From Methylobacterium terrae (GTDB taxonomy: Bacteria; Pseudomonadota; Alphaproteobacteria; Rhizobiales; Beijerinckiaceae), in assembly GCF_003173755.1 (NCBI RefSeq), contig NZ_CP029553.1:2244501-2308500 (forward strand): a stretch of DNA of 64,000 nt, given 5' to 3'. A program made the position numbers and the translations under genes. Below the pieces are notes generated by a model. The model did not search any database, had not been told where the DNA came from, and saw nothing but the letters and a program-made list of their open reading frames with translations. Shown here in pieces: positions 27,706 to 36,377 of this stretch (the first letter of the stretch is position 1; each line of letters starts with the position of its first letter).

Positions 27706-28821
27706 ATGACGAGCGCTGCCGTTTCTCAGGCCGCCGGCCCGAAGCCGGCGGAGGCCGCCCGCCCCGCCGACAACGTCCCCCTGGGCATCGCGCTGATGAT
27801 CGGCGCGACCGTGCTCCTGACCCTGTCGAACGCGTTCTCGAAGCACCTCGTCGCGCATTATCCGGTCGGCGAGGTGATGTTCCTGCGCTCCTCGATCGCC
27901 TTCGGGCTGGTCTGCGCCTTCATGCTGCCGGCGACGGGACTCGGGGTGTTCCGCACGAAGAAGCCCGGGGCCCACGTCGCCCGGGGCCTGTCGCAGGCGA
28001 TCTCGCAGACGCTGACGGTGCTGGCGCTCGGGCTGATGCCGCTCGCCGGGGTGACGGCGATCGGCTTCTCGGCGCCGCTCTTCGCCGCCGTGGTGGCGAT
28101 CCTCTGGCACAAGGAGGCCTCCGACCCGGTGCGCTGGGGCGTGCTGGTGGTGGGCTTCGTCGGCGTGCTGGTGGTGACCAATCCGGGCGCCGACTCGCTC
28201 CAGGTCGGGGCCTTGTTCGCGCTGGGCAACGCCGTGATGTACGGCACCGTCACGGTGGCGGTGCGCGGCATGGCCAAGACCGAGAAGGCCGGCACCCTGC
28301 TGATCTGGCAGATGGCCGTCATGGCGGCGGCGCATTCGGTGCTGCTGGTGTTCGGCTTCCGGCTGCCGAGCCTGCCCGACGCCGCCCTGTTCGGGCTGCT
28401 CGGGGCCTCGAATGTCGGCGCGCAGTATCTCTGGACCCGGGCGCTCGCCTCGGCGCCGGCCACCGCGGTCTCTCCGTTCTACTACCTGATGCTGGTCTGG
28501 GGCATGGGCCTCGGCTACCTCGCCTTCGGCGAGGTTCCGAACCTGCACCTCGTGATCGGCGGCGTGATCGTGGTCGCGGCCGGGGCGCTGCTCCTCTGGC
28601 ACGAGACCTGGACGCGCCGGCGCAAGAGCGCGCCGCACGTCGAGGCGAACCAGGTCCAGGCGAACCAGGTCCAGGCGAACCAGGTCCAGGCGAACCAGGT
28701 TCAGGCGTCGTCTCGGGTCGACGCGCCCCGGCTCAACGTCCCCCCGCGGCTGTCCCGTCCGGCCGTCCTGCGGATGCACCGGCCCGAAACGATCGTTCTC
28801 GCCCGGGATTACGCGGGTTGA
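27706..28821 (+). CDS. EamA/DMT-family transporter
   Basis: A 371-residue inner-membrane protein with ten predicted helices in two EamA repeats (about 25-150 and 165-300), e.g. GIALMIGATVLLTLSNAFSK and QYLWTRALASAPATAVSPF. DMT proteins export or import metabolites; the substrate is not predictable. The C-terminus has an extra ~60-residue cytoplasmic tail that begins with four copies of a 15-bp repeat and is not found in typical members. It lies 25 nt downstream of the isonitrile synthase-like gene, so the two are probably cotranscribed. Confidence 0.88.
   Translation: MTSAAVSQAAGPKPAEAARPADNVPLGIALMIGATVLLTLSNAFSKHLVAHYPVGEVMFLRSSIAFGLVCAFMLPATGLGVFRTKKPGAHVARGLSQAISQTLTVLALGLMPLAGVTAIGFSAPLFAAVVAILWHKEASDPVRWGVLVVGFVGVLVVTNPGADSLQVGALFALGNAVMYGTVTVAVRGMAKTEKAGTLLIWQMAVMAAAHSVLLVFGFRLPSLPDAALFGLLGASNVGAQYLWTRALASAPATAVSPFYYLMLVWGMGLGYLAFGEVPNLHLVIGGVIVVAAGALLLWHETWTRRRKSAPHVEANQVQANQVQANQVQANQVQASSRVDAPRLNVPPRLSRPAVLRMHRPETIVLARDYAG
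28645..28704 (+). repeat. 15-bp in-frame tandem repeat in the EamA transporter tail
   Basis: Four tandem units of GCGAACCAGGTCCAG (the last with one substitution) encode repeated ANQVQ pentapeptides. Near identity at the DNA level suggests recent expansion. Confidence 0.85.
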
Positions 28822-29157
28822 GCGTGGTTCGGTGGTCGCGCACGTGACCTCGCTTCACCCCTTCACCTGTCCAGGGTGGGGGGTGAACGCGATCTCGAGC
28901 AGGGAGCGGGCTGCCGGCAAACCTCCGTACCCGGCGCCTTGCCGGGGATCGAGGCCGGGGATCGAGGCCGGGGAGCCGATCGGAGCCGGATCGCCCTTGT
29001 CCGAACCCGAGAGGGCAGGGCGCGATCATCCGCCCTTCCGCCTCCGGGGGGATGAGGTCGCGGGTGCGATTTGGCCCCCATCCACCCCGAGCGTCGAACA
29101 GGCGCCGAGCCGCCCCGCGGGATGGGCGGACCTCCGTTCCCGGCCGGTCCCCGGCGG
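28822..29157. other. Intergenic region without recognised gene
   Basis: This 336-bp gap separates the convergent EamA and GGDEF-EAL genes. It holds a 13-bp direct repeat ATCGAGGCCGGGG (28948-28973). No convincing coding sequence, RNA or strong terminator was found. Confidence 0.5.
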
Positions 29158-31446
29158 TCACGCCGCCAGGGTCTTGGCCCGCCGGTCCTCGGCACACCAG
29201 CGGCCGATGAGCGCCCGGGCCTCCTCGGCCGGCACCGGGCGGCTGAACAGGTAGCCCTGGACCTCGTCGCAGCCGAGGAGCGCCAGCACCCGGTGCTGGT
29301 CGGCGGTCTCGATTCCCTCGGCGGTGGTGCGCATGCCGAGCACCCGGGCGATGTCGATGACGGCGCGGACGATCGCGGTGTTCTGCGCGCCCGAGCCGAG
29401 CCCGGTGACGAAGCTGCGGTCGACCTTGATGCGGTCGAACGGGAAGCTCCTCAGGTAGTTGAGCGAGGAGTAGCCGGTGCCGAAATCGTCCATCGCGACC
29501 TGCAGGCCGAGCGCCTTGAGGTCGCGCAGGATCGCCAGCGTCGCCTCGCCGCTGTCGAGCAGCATCTGCTCGGTGATCTCGAGCTCGAGGCGGTGGGCCG
29601 GCAGGCCGGTCCGCTCCAGCACCCCGCGCACCATCCCGACGAGGTCGGGGCCCGAGAACTGCACCGGCGACAGGTTGACGGCGATCTTCAGCTGTCCCGG
29701 CCACGTCGCGGCCTGGCGGCAGGCCTCGGTCAGCGACCACTCGCCGATGGGGTGGATCAGGCCGCATTCCTCGGCGATCGAGATGAACAGCGAGGGCGGC
29801 ACGTTGCCCCTGACCGGGTGGCGCCAGCGCGCCAGCGCCTCGAACCCGGCGATCTCGCCGGTCTTGAGGTCGACGGAGGGCTGGTAGTGCAGCTCGAGCT
29901 CGCCCCGCTCGATCGCCCGGCGCAGGTCGCCCTCGAGCTGGCGACGCTCCGCCAGCCCCTCGCTCATCTGCCGGTCGTAGAACCGGAAGGTGCCGCGCTT
30001 GCCCGCCTTGACGGCGTAGAGCGCGAGGTCGGCGGCGATCAGGAGGTCGTCGGCGGTTCCGCCGTCCCGCGGCCCCACCGCGATGCCGACGCTGACGCTG
30101 GAGCGGATCTGGTGGCTGCCGATCTCGAAGGGCGGCAGCACCGCCTCGGCGATGCGGCCGGCCAGCGCCTCGAGGGCGGCCCGGTCGCCGGCGCGGGGCA
30201 CCAGCAGGGCGAACTCGTCGCCGCCGAGGCGCGCCAGCAGCTGGCCGGGCGCGAGCACGGCGGCGAGCCGGTCGCCCACCGCCTGCAGCAGGTGGTCGCC
30301 GACCTTGTGGCCGAGGGTGTCGTTAACGAGCTTGAAGCGGTCGAGGTCGAGGAACATCACCGCGTAGGCGGCGTCCGGCACCGCCCGCGCCGCCTCTACG
30401 GTCGCCTCGAGCGAGGCGCGGAACACCCGGCGGTTCGGCAGGTCGGTCAGGGGATCCTGCGAGGCCAGCCGCGCGACTCGGGCCTCGGCCTCGGAGCGCT
30501 TGGCCTCGATGCGCAGCAGCTTCTCGACCGCGATCCCGACGAGGAGAGTCAGCAGCGCCGCCACCACGGCGTCGATCCGCAGGGTGGAGCGCGAATCCTT
30601 GTAGATCTCGGCCTCCGGCACGCTGACGCTCACCCAGAGGGGATGCTCGCGCACCTTGCGGATCGTCACCAGCCGGGTCTCGGCCCCGTCGGGCATCTCG
30701 AGGGTGAAGGTGCCGGAACGGCCCGAGCGGATCTTCTGGTAGGTCTCGGTCCGGCCGAGATCGGCGCCGACCCCGAAGCCGCCGCCGACGCCGCCGCTCG
30801 AGCGCACCACCCCGTCGCTGCCGATGAGCGAGATCGAGGCCGGGGTGCCGAGGTCGATCTTGTCGTAGAACTTGGTCAGGTGGCTCGGGTTGAGCGAGGC
30901 CACCACCACGCCGCCGAAGCCCCCGTCCGGCCCGCGGAAGCGGCGGCTGATCTGCACCGAGACCCGCCCGCTCGCCCGCCCGATCACCGGGCGGCTGATG
31001 TAGAGGATGTCCTCGGGGCTCTCGATGTGGACGCGGAAATGGTCGCGGTCGCTGAGGTCGGTCGCCGGCGGCGGCTGAGGCCCGGCATTGGTCGCCCGCA
31101 TCACCCCGTCCGGCCCGATGATCGCCACCTGCACGATGATCTCGCTCAGGAGATCGGTCGTGTTGACGATCGTTCCGTAATCCTCCCGGCCGGCGCGGTT
31201 CTCGATGCTGCGCCGCATGTACAGCAGCGACTTGTCGATCTCGCCGATCGACCGCAGGACGTTCTCCTCGAACACCATCGCGAAATTGTGCGTGGTGCGC
31301 TCGGAATCGTGGAGAGCGTCGCGCATGTCGGATTCGTGCTTGACCGCGACGCCGACCCACAGGAGCGCCACCACGATCAGGCCGAGGATCACCGGCCCGC
31401 GGCGCTCCGCCAGGAATCTCGGAAATTGCTTGAGGTACAGCGCCAT
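29158..31446 (-). CDS. Membrane sensor GGDEF-EAL protein (cyclic-di-GMP)
   Basis: A 762-residue inner-membrane signalling protein. One N-terminal helix (about 18-36), a periplasmic PDC/dCache-like domain (about 40-285) and a second helix (about 292-310) precede the cytoplasmic part. The GGDEF domain (about 325-485) retains the synthase motif in RLGGDEFALL near residue 410. The EAL domain (about 500-750) retains FEALARW near 533 and DDFGTGYSSL. Both active sites look intact, so it may make and degrade c-di-GMP. An RxxD inhibitory site is not obvious. It is monocistronic and may influence motility, given the flagellar genes nearby. Confidence 0.93.
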   Translation of the reverse strand: MALYLKQFPRFLAERRGPVILGLIVVALLWVGVAVKHESDMRDALHDSERTTHNFAMVFEENVLRSIGEIDKSLLYMRRSIENRAGREDYGTIVNTTDLLSEIIVQVAIIGPDGVMRATNAGPQPPPATDLSDRDHFRVHIESPEDILYISRPVIGRASGRVSVQISRRFRGPDGGFGGVVVASLNPSHLTKFYDKIDLGTPASISLIGSDGVVRSSGGVGGGFGVGADLGRTETYQKIRSGRSGTFTLEMPDGAETRLVTIRKVREHPLWVSVSVPEAEIYKDSRSTLRIDAVVAALLTLLVGIAVEKLLRIEAKRSEAEARVARLASQDPLTDLPNRRVFRASLEATVEAARAVPDAAYAVMFLDLDRFKLVNDTLGHKVGDHLLQAVGDRLAAVLAPGQLLARLGGDEFALLVPRAGDRAALEALAGRIAEAVLPPFEIGSHQIRSSVSVGIAVGPRDGGTADDLLIAADLALYAVKAGKRGTFRFYDRQMSEGLAERRQLEGDLRRAIERGELELHYQPSVDLKTGEIAGFEALARWRHPVRGNVPPSLFISIAEECGLIHPIGEWSLTEACRQAATWPGQLKIAVNLSPVQFSGPDLVGMVRGVLERTGLPAHRLELEITEQMLLDSGEATLAILRDLKALGLQVAMDDFGTGYSSLNYLRSFPFDRIKVDRSFVTGLGSGAQNTAIVRAVIDIARVLGMRTTAEGIETADQHRVLALLGCDEVQGYLFSRPVPAEEARALIGRWCAEDRRAKTLAA

Positions 31447-32096
31447 CCCGGCTCGTCCAGCAGCTTTCGGTCACTAGAGTATGGAGCGCGAAAGTTATCG
31501 TTGTCTGAATGCCGACGTCCCATTGCGACGGATTCGCATGCCGTCACAGTGGCATAGCTTTGCCAGATCAGGGGTTCGACTGGCATGTTGCTTGATCGAT
31601 CAGGTTGTGTCCTGATTGTATAGCCTGGTCCAGAGGTAGGCCTGTGAGCCTGGGAAGCGCCTTCCGGTCGTCAAGTCTTCCGAACACCGAAGCCGACGAA
31701 AGTCGATACACCCGAACGCAACCGATGGTAGTGGAAACTGCAGGGCCGTCGTCGCGGCCGTGGGTCGAACCCGCACCGCGGCGGGTCGTCACGTCTACGA
31801 CTCATCCCGCGAGCCCAGTCGATCGTGCTCAACTCGATCATCGATCCGGCTTTCCACGCTCGACGATCCGGCGATCGGCCGCCGGGCATCCTGCCGCCGT
31901 CTTCGCGGCCGGTCGACCGGGAAACGACGACGTACTTGGTGAACTACGAGACGCTGGTGCACCCGAGAGAAGCGTCAGCGATGGTATTCGGCGAAGATGG
32001 CACGCTGAAAATCTCGCGCCCGTTGCCGGCCGTCCGGTTTCCAACATTTGTCGGGAGGCGCGGCCTCGGACCGATCGGCCGCGAAACCTGGCGCCA
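31447..32096. other. 650-bp region with no recognised gene
   Basis: The base composition is noticeably lower in GC than the flanks. Frames are open in several registers but show no codon bias, ribosome binding site or family similarity. The part nearest 31446 should contain the promoter of the GGDEF-EAL gene. It may be a decayed insertion, but no inverted-repeat ends or transposase remnants are visible. Confidence 0.45.
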
Positions 32097-33536
32097 TCAG
32101 GCGCGGCGGCGGCGTAACCGGCGCCAGCCGAGGACCACGCCGCTGCCCGAGACCACCAGGCCGAGGGCGCTGAGGACGCCGATCAGGCCGAGGCGCAAGG
32201 GCGGATGCTGCGCCAGCGGTCCCGCATCGAGGGTATGGAGGGCGTCGAACAGCCAGCGATTGGCCCGCCCGCTGCGATCGGTCCGGTCGAGGATCGCGCC
32301 GGTGGCGGGATCGAGGTGGAACCAGGTCGCGGCGGGATCGTCGAAGGCGAGGCGCAGCACCGGCAGGAGCGGGGCGCCGTGCCGATCGTACCAGTAGGAA
32401 TCCGGGGCCTCGATCCGGGTCGCCGAGCGGAGCGCGGCGGCGGGCAGCATCGCCCGACCGGCCGCGACGACCGCCTCGGGCGCGAGCGCGGTGCCGCAGC
32501 ACGGAGCGACGCGCCCGGGAGCCGCCGCGGTGACGAGCGGCCGGCCGCCGATCCAGGCGAAGTCGAGGGCGACGCTTCCCGCGGGCGCCCGCGCGAGCGC
32601 GGCGAGGCCGAGCGGAAACAGGGGGGCCGCCTGCCCGGCATAGGCCGCCCGCATGGCGGCGTCCGGCACGCGCGGCCCGAACCAGCCGCGCGGGTTCATC
32701 GACAGCCAGCCGCTGAGCACGAAGGTGACGACGGCGAGGCCCCCGGCCAGGCCCGCGAGGTGGTGCCAGGCGGCCCACCCGCGATGGGGCGTGAGGCGGT
32801 CGCGCATCAGCCGGACGAAGCCGAGCCCGTAGCCGCTGACCGCGCCGGCGAGCGCGATGCCGGAGACCCACAGCACCACGTCCTGCCACAGCCCCGCCCG
32901 CGCCCGCAGCGGCGTGAGGTAGATCCAGTGGGTCACGGCGCCGACCCAGTTCCACACCCGCTCGGCCCGGGTGGTGTCGAGGACGAGCTCGCCCGTGGCG
33001 ACCGAGAGATAGAGCTCGGTGCCGGCGGGATCGCCGAGTGCCACGCGCCGGAACGGCCGCGCGGGATCGAAGCGCGCCGTCACGGTCCACTGGTCGCGGG
33101 TCACCGGTCCGAGATCGGCCACGGACCGGGCCGCCGGGTGAGTGGCGGCGAGCGCTTCCGCGCCCGCGGGGGTCAGGGGCGGGAAGGGCGCGCCGGTCTC
33201 CGCCGAGACGGCCCGGCGCGTCCCCTCGGCGCCGGTCATCCAGTAGGCGGGCTCGGAGCCCCGCATCGCCAGGGTGAGGCGGGCGGGGAAGCGCGCGAGG
33301 CCGGCCCGCTCCATCGCCTCCTGGGGCGTCAGCCGCACCGCGTCGAGGGCGAGCGGCGGCCGGGCCGCGATCCGCTCGGCCTCGGTGAGCGCCGGGAAGC
33401 CGACGCACAGCATCACCAGCCCGGAGACGAACCAGGCGGCGAAGACGAGGCCGGTGGCGATGCCGAGCCAGCGGTGGCCGAGATGCAGCCACCGCTTCAG
33501 CCGCTTGACCGCGCGTCTCACGGGCGAGGCCGGCAT
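32097..33536 (-). CDS. PepSY-associated transmembrane protein
   Basis: A 479-residue inner-membrane protein of the PepSY_TM (PiuB-like) family, found beside TonB receptors for metals and thought to help reduce or release metal from the chelate in the periplasm. Helices are at about 20-42, 190-215, 235-260 and 440-465. Conserved HRWLG in helix 1 and GAVTHWIYLTPLR carry the His residues seen in family members. Its ATG shares one base with the TonB receptor stop (TGATG), so the two genes are coupled. Confidence 0.88.
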   Translation of the reverse strand: MPASPVRRAVKRLKRWLHLGHRWLGIATGLVFAAWFVSGLVMLCVGFPALTEAERIAARPPLALDAVRLTPQEAMERAGLARFPARLTLAMRGSEPAYWMTGAEGTRRAVSAETGAPFPPLTPAGAEALAATHPAARSVADLGPVTRDQWTVTARFDPARPFRRVALGDPAGTELYLSVATGELVLDTTRAERVWNWVGAVTHWIYLTPLRARAGLWQDVVLWVSGIALAGAVSGYGLGFVRLMRDRLTPHRGWAAWHHLAGLAGGLAVVTFVLSGWLSMNPRGWFGPRVPDAAMRAAYAGQAAPLFPLGLAALARAPAGSVALDFAWIGGRPLVTAAAPGRVAPCCGTALAPEAVVAAGRAMLPAAALRSATRIEAPDSYWYDRHGAPLLPVLRLAFDDPAATWFHLDPATGAILDRTDRSGRANRWLFDALHTLDAGPLAQHPPLRLGLIGVLSALGLVVSGSGVVLGWRRLRRRRA

Positions 33537-35673
33537 CAGAACGTGACGTGGTAGGCGAGCTCGACCGAGCGCGGGCGGCCGAGCAGCCAGGAATTGCTGT
33601 TGCCCGAGATCGCGTAGAGCTGGTCGGTGAGGTTGTAGCCGCGCAGCGACAGGCGCGAGGTCGGGGTCACCTGCCAGTCCAGGGTGGCGTTGAGCAGCGT
33701 GTAGGCCGGGCGCCGGAACGTGTTGGCGAAGTCGCTGAAGACCGGCCCGACGTCGTTGACGCCGAGCCGCGCCACCCAGCCCGGGGCGAAGGCAAAGCTG
33801 AGCCAGACGTTGGTGACGCGCTGGGGCACGTCGACCGGGACCCTGCCGGCGAACGAGACCAGGCCCGCATCCGTATTCTGCGAGAACGCGTCGTAGCGGG
33901 CCCGCAGCAGGGCGGTGTTGGCCTCGATGCGCCAGGCCTCCGACAGCTGGTAGGCGAAGGCGACCTCGACGCCGCGGGACGACTGGCTGCCGACCTGCGC
34001 GACCTCGGTCGGCCGGTCGAGGATCGGGGTCAGCAGGTTGTCCTTGCGGATGTGGTAGGCCGCGACCGTCCACTCGCCGCGCCCGCCGTCGAACAGGCCC
34101 TTGGCGCCGACCTCGACCTGGCTTCCCGTGGCGAGCTGGAACTGCGCCTGCGACACGCTGGTGGTGATCAGGCTGCCCAGCGGATCGGCGGCGGTGGCGT
34201 ATTGCGCGTAGAGGGCGAGGTCGGGCGTCGGGGTGTAGACGGCGGCGACGCGAGTGCTCACCGAATCGAAGGTCTTCTCGAAGGCCGTTCCCGCGAGCGG
34301 CCGGCTCACCGCCACGGTCGGCGCGTCGTAGCGAACGCCCGTCACCAGGGCGAGCTGGGGCGACAGCTCCAGCCGGTCCTCGGCGAAGACCGAGGCCTGG
34401 CGGGTGCGCGAGACGATGTCGGTGCGGGTGCCCGCGAGGTTGATGAAGCGGCCTTGCGCGAAGGTGTACGGATCGACGAAGCTCTCGCCGCCGAACGGGG
34501 AATTGCTGTCGCGCCGGAAATCGATGTGGTTGACGTCGAAGCCGACCACCACCGAATTCCTGAACCCGAACAGGCTGCCGCGGAAGGTCGCGTCGAAGCG
34601 GTTGCCGATCTGCTCCTGGTGGTGGCGGATCTCGATGTAGTCGTCGCGCCGGATCAGGCCGGTGGCGGGCTGGTAGGTGTATTGCTCGACGTCGCGCCAG
34701 TGCCGCTCGGTCGAGAGGCGGTAGGCGGTGTTGCGGATCGTGATGTCGGGAGTGGGGCTCCACTCGGTCCGCAGCTGCGTCCAGTTGTCGAACCAGGCGA
34801 TCTGCGAATCCCGGATGTTGTAGTTGGTGAAGCGCAGCCGGTCGGGCACCCGGCTGCCGACGAGGGGCGACCCCCAGTAGCGCGTCGGCTCGTTGTAGCC
34901 GAGGTCGTGGGAGAGCGTGACGCTGAGATCCGGGGTCGCCCGCCACGTCGCCGCGGCCGACAGCGCGATGTTGCGGAAGTCGCCGTCGGGCTTCACCCAG
35001 CCGTCCGCCCGGTTGCCGCTGAGGTTGATCCGGTAGGCCAGGTCCTCGCCGACCGGGCCGCCGGTATCGAGGGCGAGCCGCGCCACGCCGTCCGAGCCGA
35101 TCGCCGCCCGGGCCTCGCCGACGGGGATGAAGACCGGCTTCTTCGGCACCACGTTGATGATGCCGCCGATCGCGCCCTCGCCGTAGAGCACCGAGGCCGG
35201 GCCGCGCAGGACCTCGATCCGCTCCGCCGACCAGGTGTCGAACGGGAACGTCACCGTGCCCGCCCCGACGTAGAGCCGCGTGCCGTCGTAGAGCTGCTGC
35301 ACCGAGCCGGCGCCGGCGAAGCCCCGCGCCGTGAAGGCGAGGTTGCCGTTGCCCGGCGCCGCGATGCTGGTGATGCCCACGGCGTTCTGGGTCACCGCGT
35401 CGTCGACGGTGTTCTGGCCCCGGGCCCGGATGGTCTCGCCGCTGATGATGTCGAGGCTCGCCGGGGTCTCGAGCGGGGTGAGGCCGAGCCGGGACCCGGA
35501 GCGCGACGGCGTCGCGAGGTTGAGGCGGGGGCGGCGGCCTCACGGCTGCGGGTGCCCGCGACCTCGATGGCGTCGAGGGGCAGATCCTCCGCCGCGCCGG
35601 GCTTTGCGGCGAGCAGCGGGGCGGCGAGGGCGACGGCGAAGGTGGCGTGACGGGGGGCGCGGCGCGCGGGCAT
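33536..35673 (-). pseudogene. TonB-dependent siderophore-type receptor, single frameshift
   Basis: An outer-membrane receptor for metal chelates. The start at ATG 35673 gives a signal peptide (MPARRAPRHATFAVALAAPL) and the frame DLPLDAIEVAGTRSREAAAP. The rest of the gene, RLNLATPSRSGSRLGLTPLE onward, is in another frame. Adding one C to the five-C run at 35527-35531 (plus-strand G) restores a 712-residue protein. The plug domain has VLRGPASVLYGEGAIGGIIN, and the protein ends LAYHVTF with the terminal Phe of outer-membrane β-barrels. Everything else is intact, so this is a sequencing error, phase variation or a very recent mutation. It is coupled to the PepSY gene and lies downstream of a Zur-like palindrome and a cobalamin riboswitch. 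Confidence 0.85.
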
Positions 35674-35721
35674 GATGGTTTCCGGAGCAGGCTGTCGCTC
35701 CGTCCCTAGCCGCTTCCATCG

Positions 35722-35749
35722 CATATGTAACGTTATAAAGTTACATATG
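35722..35749. promoter_or_regulatory. Zur-like 28-bp palindrome upstream of the TonB receptor
   Basis: Left arm CATATGTAACGTTA and right arm TAAAGTTACATATG form a 28-bp palindrome with one mismatch, centred 62 nt upstream of the receptor start. The core GTAACGTTATAAAGTTAC resembles the AT-rich Zur box (GTTATAA centre). It stands out in a very GC-rich region. A TetR-type operator is an alternative. Confidence 0.5.
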
Positions 35750-35764
35750 TGCCCTCCGGGTCGA

Positions 35765-35788
35765 CGCGCGCGGGGTCGGCCGCGCGCG
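35765..35788 (-). promoter_or_regulatory. GC-rich hairpin between riboswitch and receptor
   Basis: A 9-bp GC-only stem (35765-35773 with 35780-35788) with a 6-nt loop lies in the leader between the cobalamin riboswitch and the Zur-like palindrome. It could act as an attenuator. No T-run follows on the minus strand. The rest of 35789-35942 shows nothing recognisable. Confidence 0.35.
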
Positions 35789-35942
35789 AGGCGCACCGGA
35801 TCGGCGGGTCGGAGGAGGGCGGCGGGCGGCATGGCGGGACGGCGCGAGGCTGTGGCACGTCACCGCGAACGAAAGCGGGGCGGAGGCCTACGCGCCCGCC
35901 TCGACACCCATCAGGACACCCCGCCCGACGTGCTCGCGTGTG

Positions 35943-36122
35943 ACCACGGCTGACGGCAGGTCTCCTGGCTCACGGGTCGTCGCCTGCCATCGTCTTCCCA
36001 GGGACTTGTGACGGTCCCCAGTGACGTACGTGATGGAAGGCTCGCCGCTCACAGTTGCGGGGGCAGCCGCGGCATCGGGCGAGCCCTCACCGCGTTCCCT
36101 TTTGATCCCCGAAGGGAACCGT
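35943..36122 (-). promoter_or_regulatory. Cobalamin (B12) riboswitch
   Basis: On the minus strand the sequence shows the hallmark blocks of the adenosylcobalamin riboswitch in order. These are a GGTTCCC...GGGAA pairing, GCGGTGAGG, the B12 box-like GCGGCTGCCCCCGCAACTGT, then GTCACTGG, CTGGGAAGACG and GCAGGCGACGACCCGTGAGC. The last block continues as CAGGAGACCTGCC. Binding of cobalamin normally represses the downstream gene. The first gene downstream on that strand is the TonB receptor, 270 nt away, which suggests B12-responsive uptake. The intervening distance is longer than usual. Confidence 0.92.
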
Positions 36123-36377
36123 CGAGTCAGAGCTTAGCCGTTCGGTAACGAAGGAGCAATGGTGACGCCCATGGTCGCCCGCCCGTTTCTCGCGCCCGTG
36201 ACCCTCCCCCCGCAGAGGGGGAAGGTTTCCGGCGTGGCTCGCACCGCACCCCAGCTTTCTCAACCACGCCGCGCGATCCGCATCGACGCCGCCCCGGACC
36301 CCTGACATACAAGACCGCGAGCCGGCCCGGCTGGGCCGCGTCTAAGATCTGACAAAGATTCCCTGGGAGGTTTCCTG

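Noticed and set aside
28948..28973. 13-bp direct repeat as an attachment site
   Set aside because: Two adjacent copies only, GC-rich and not flanking any mobile gene.
31825..32397. 190-codon frame in the 650-bp gap
   Set aside because: No ribosome binding site, no codon bias, no family resemblance; the 3' half is antisense to the PepSY gene.
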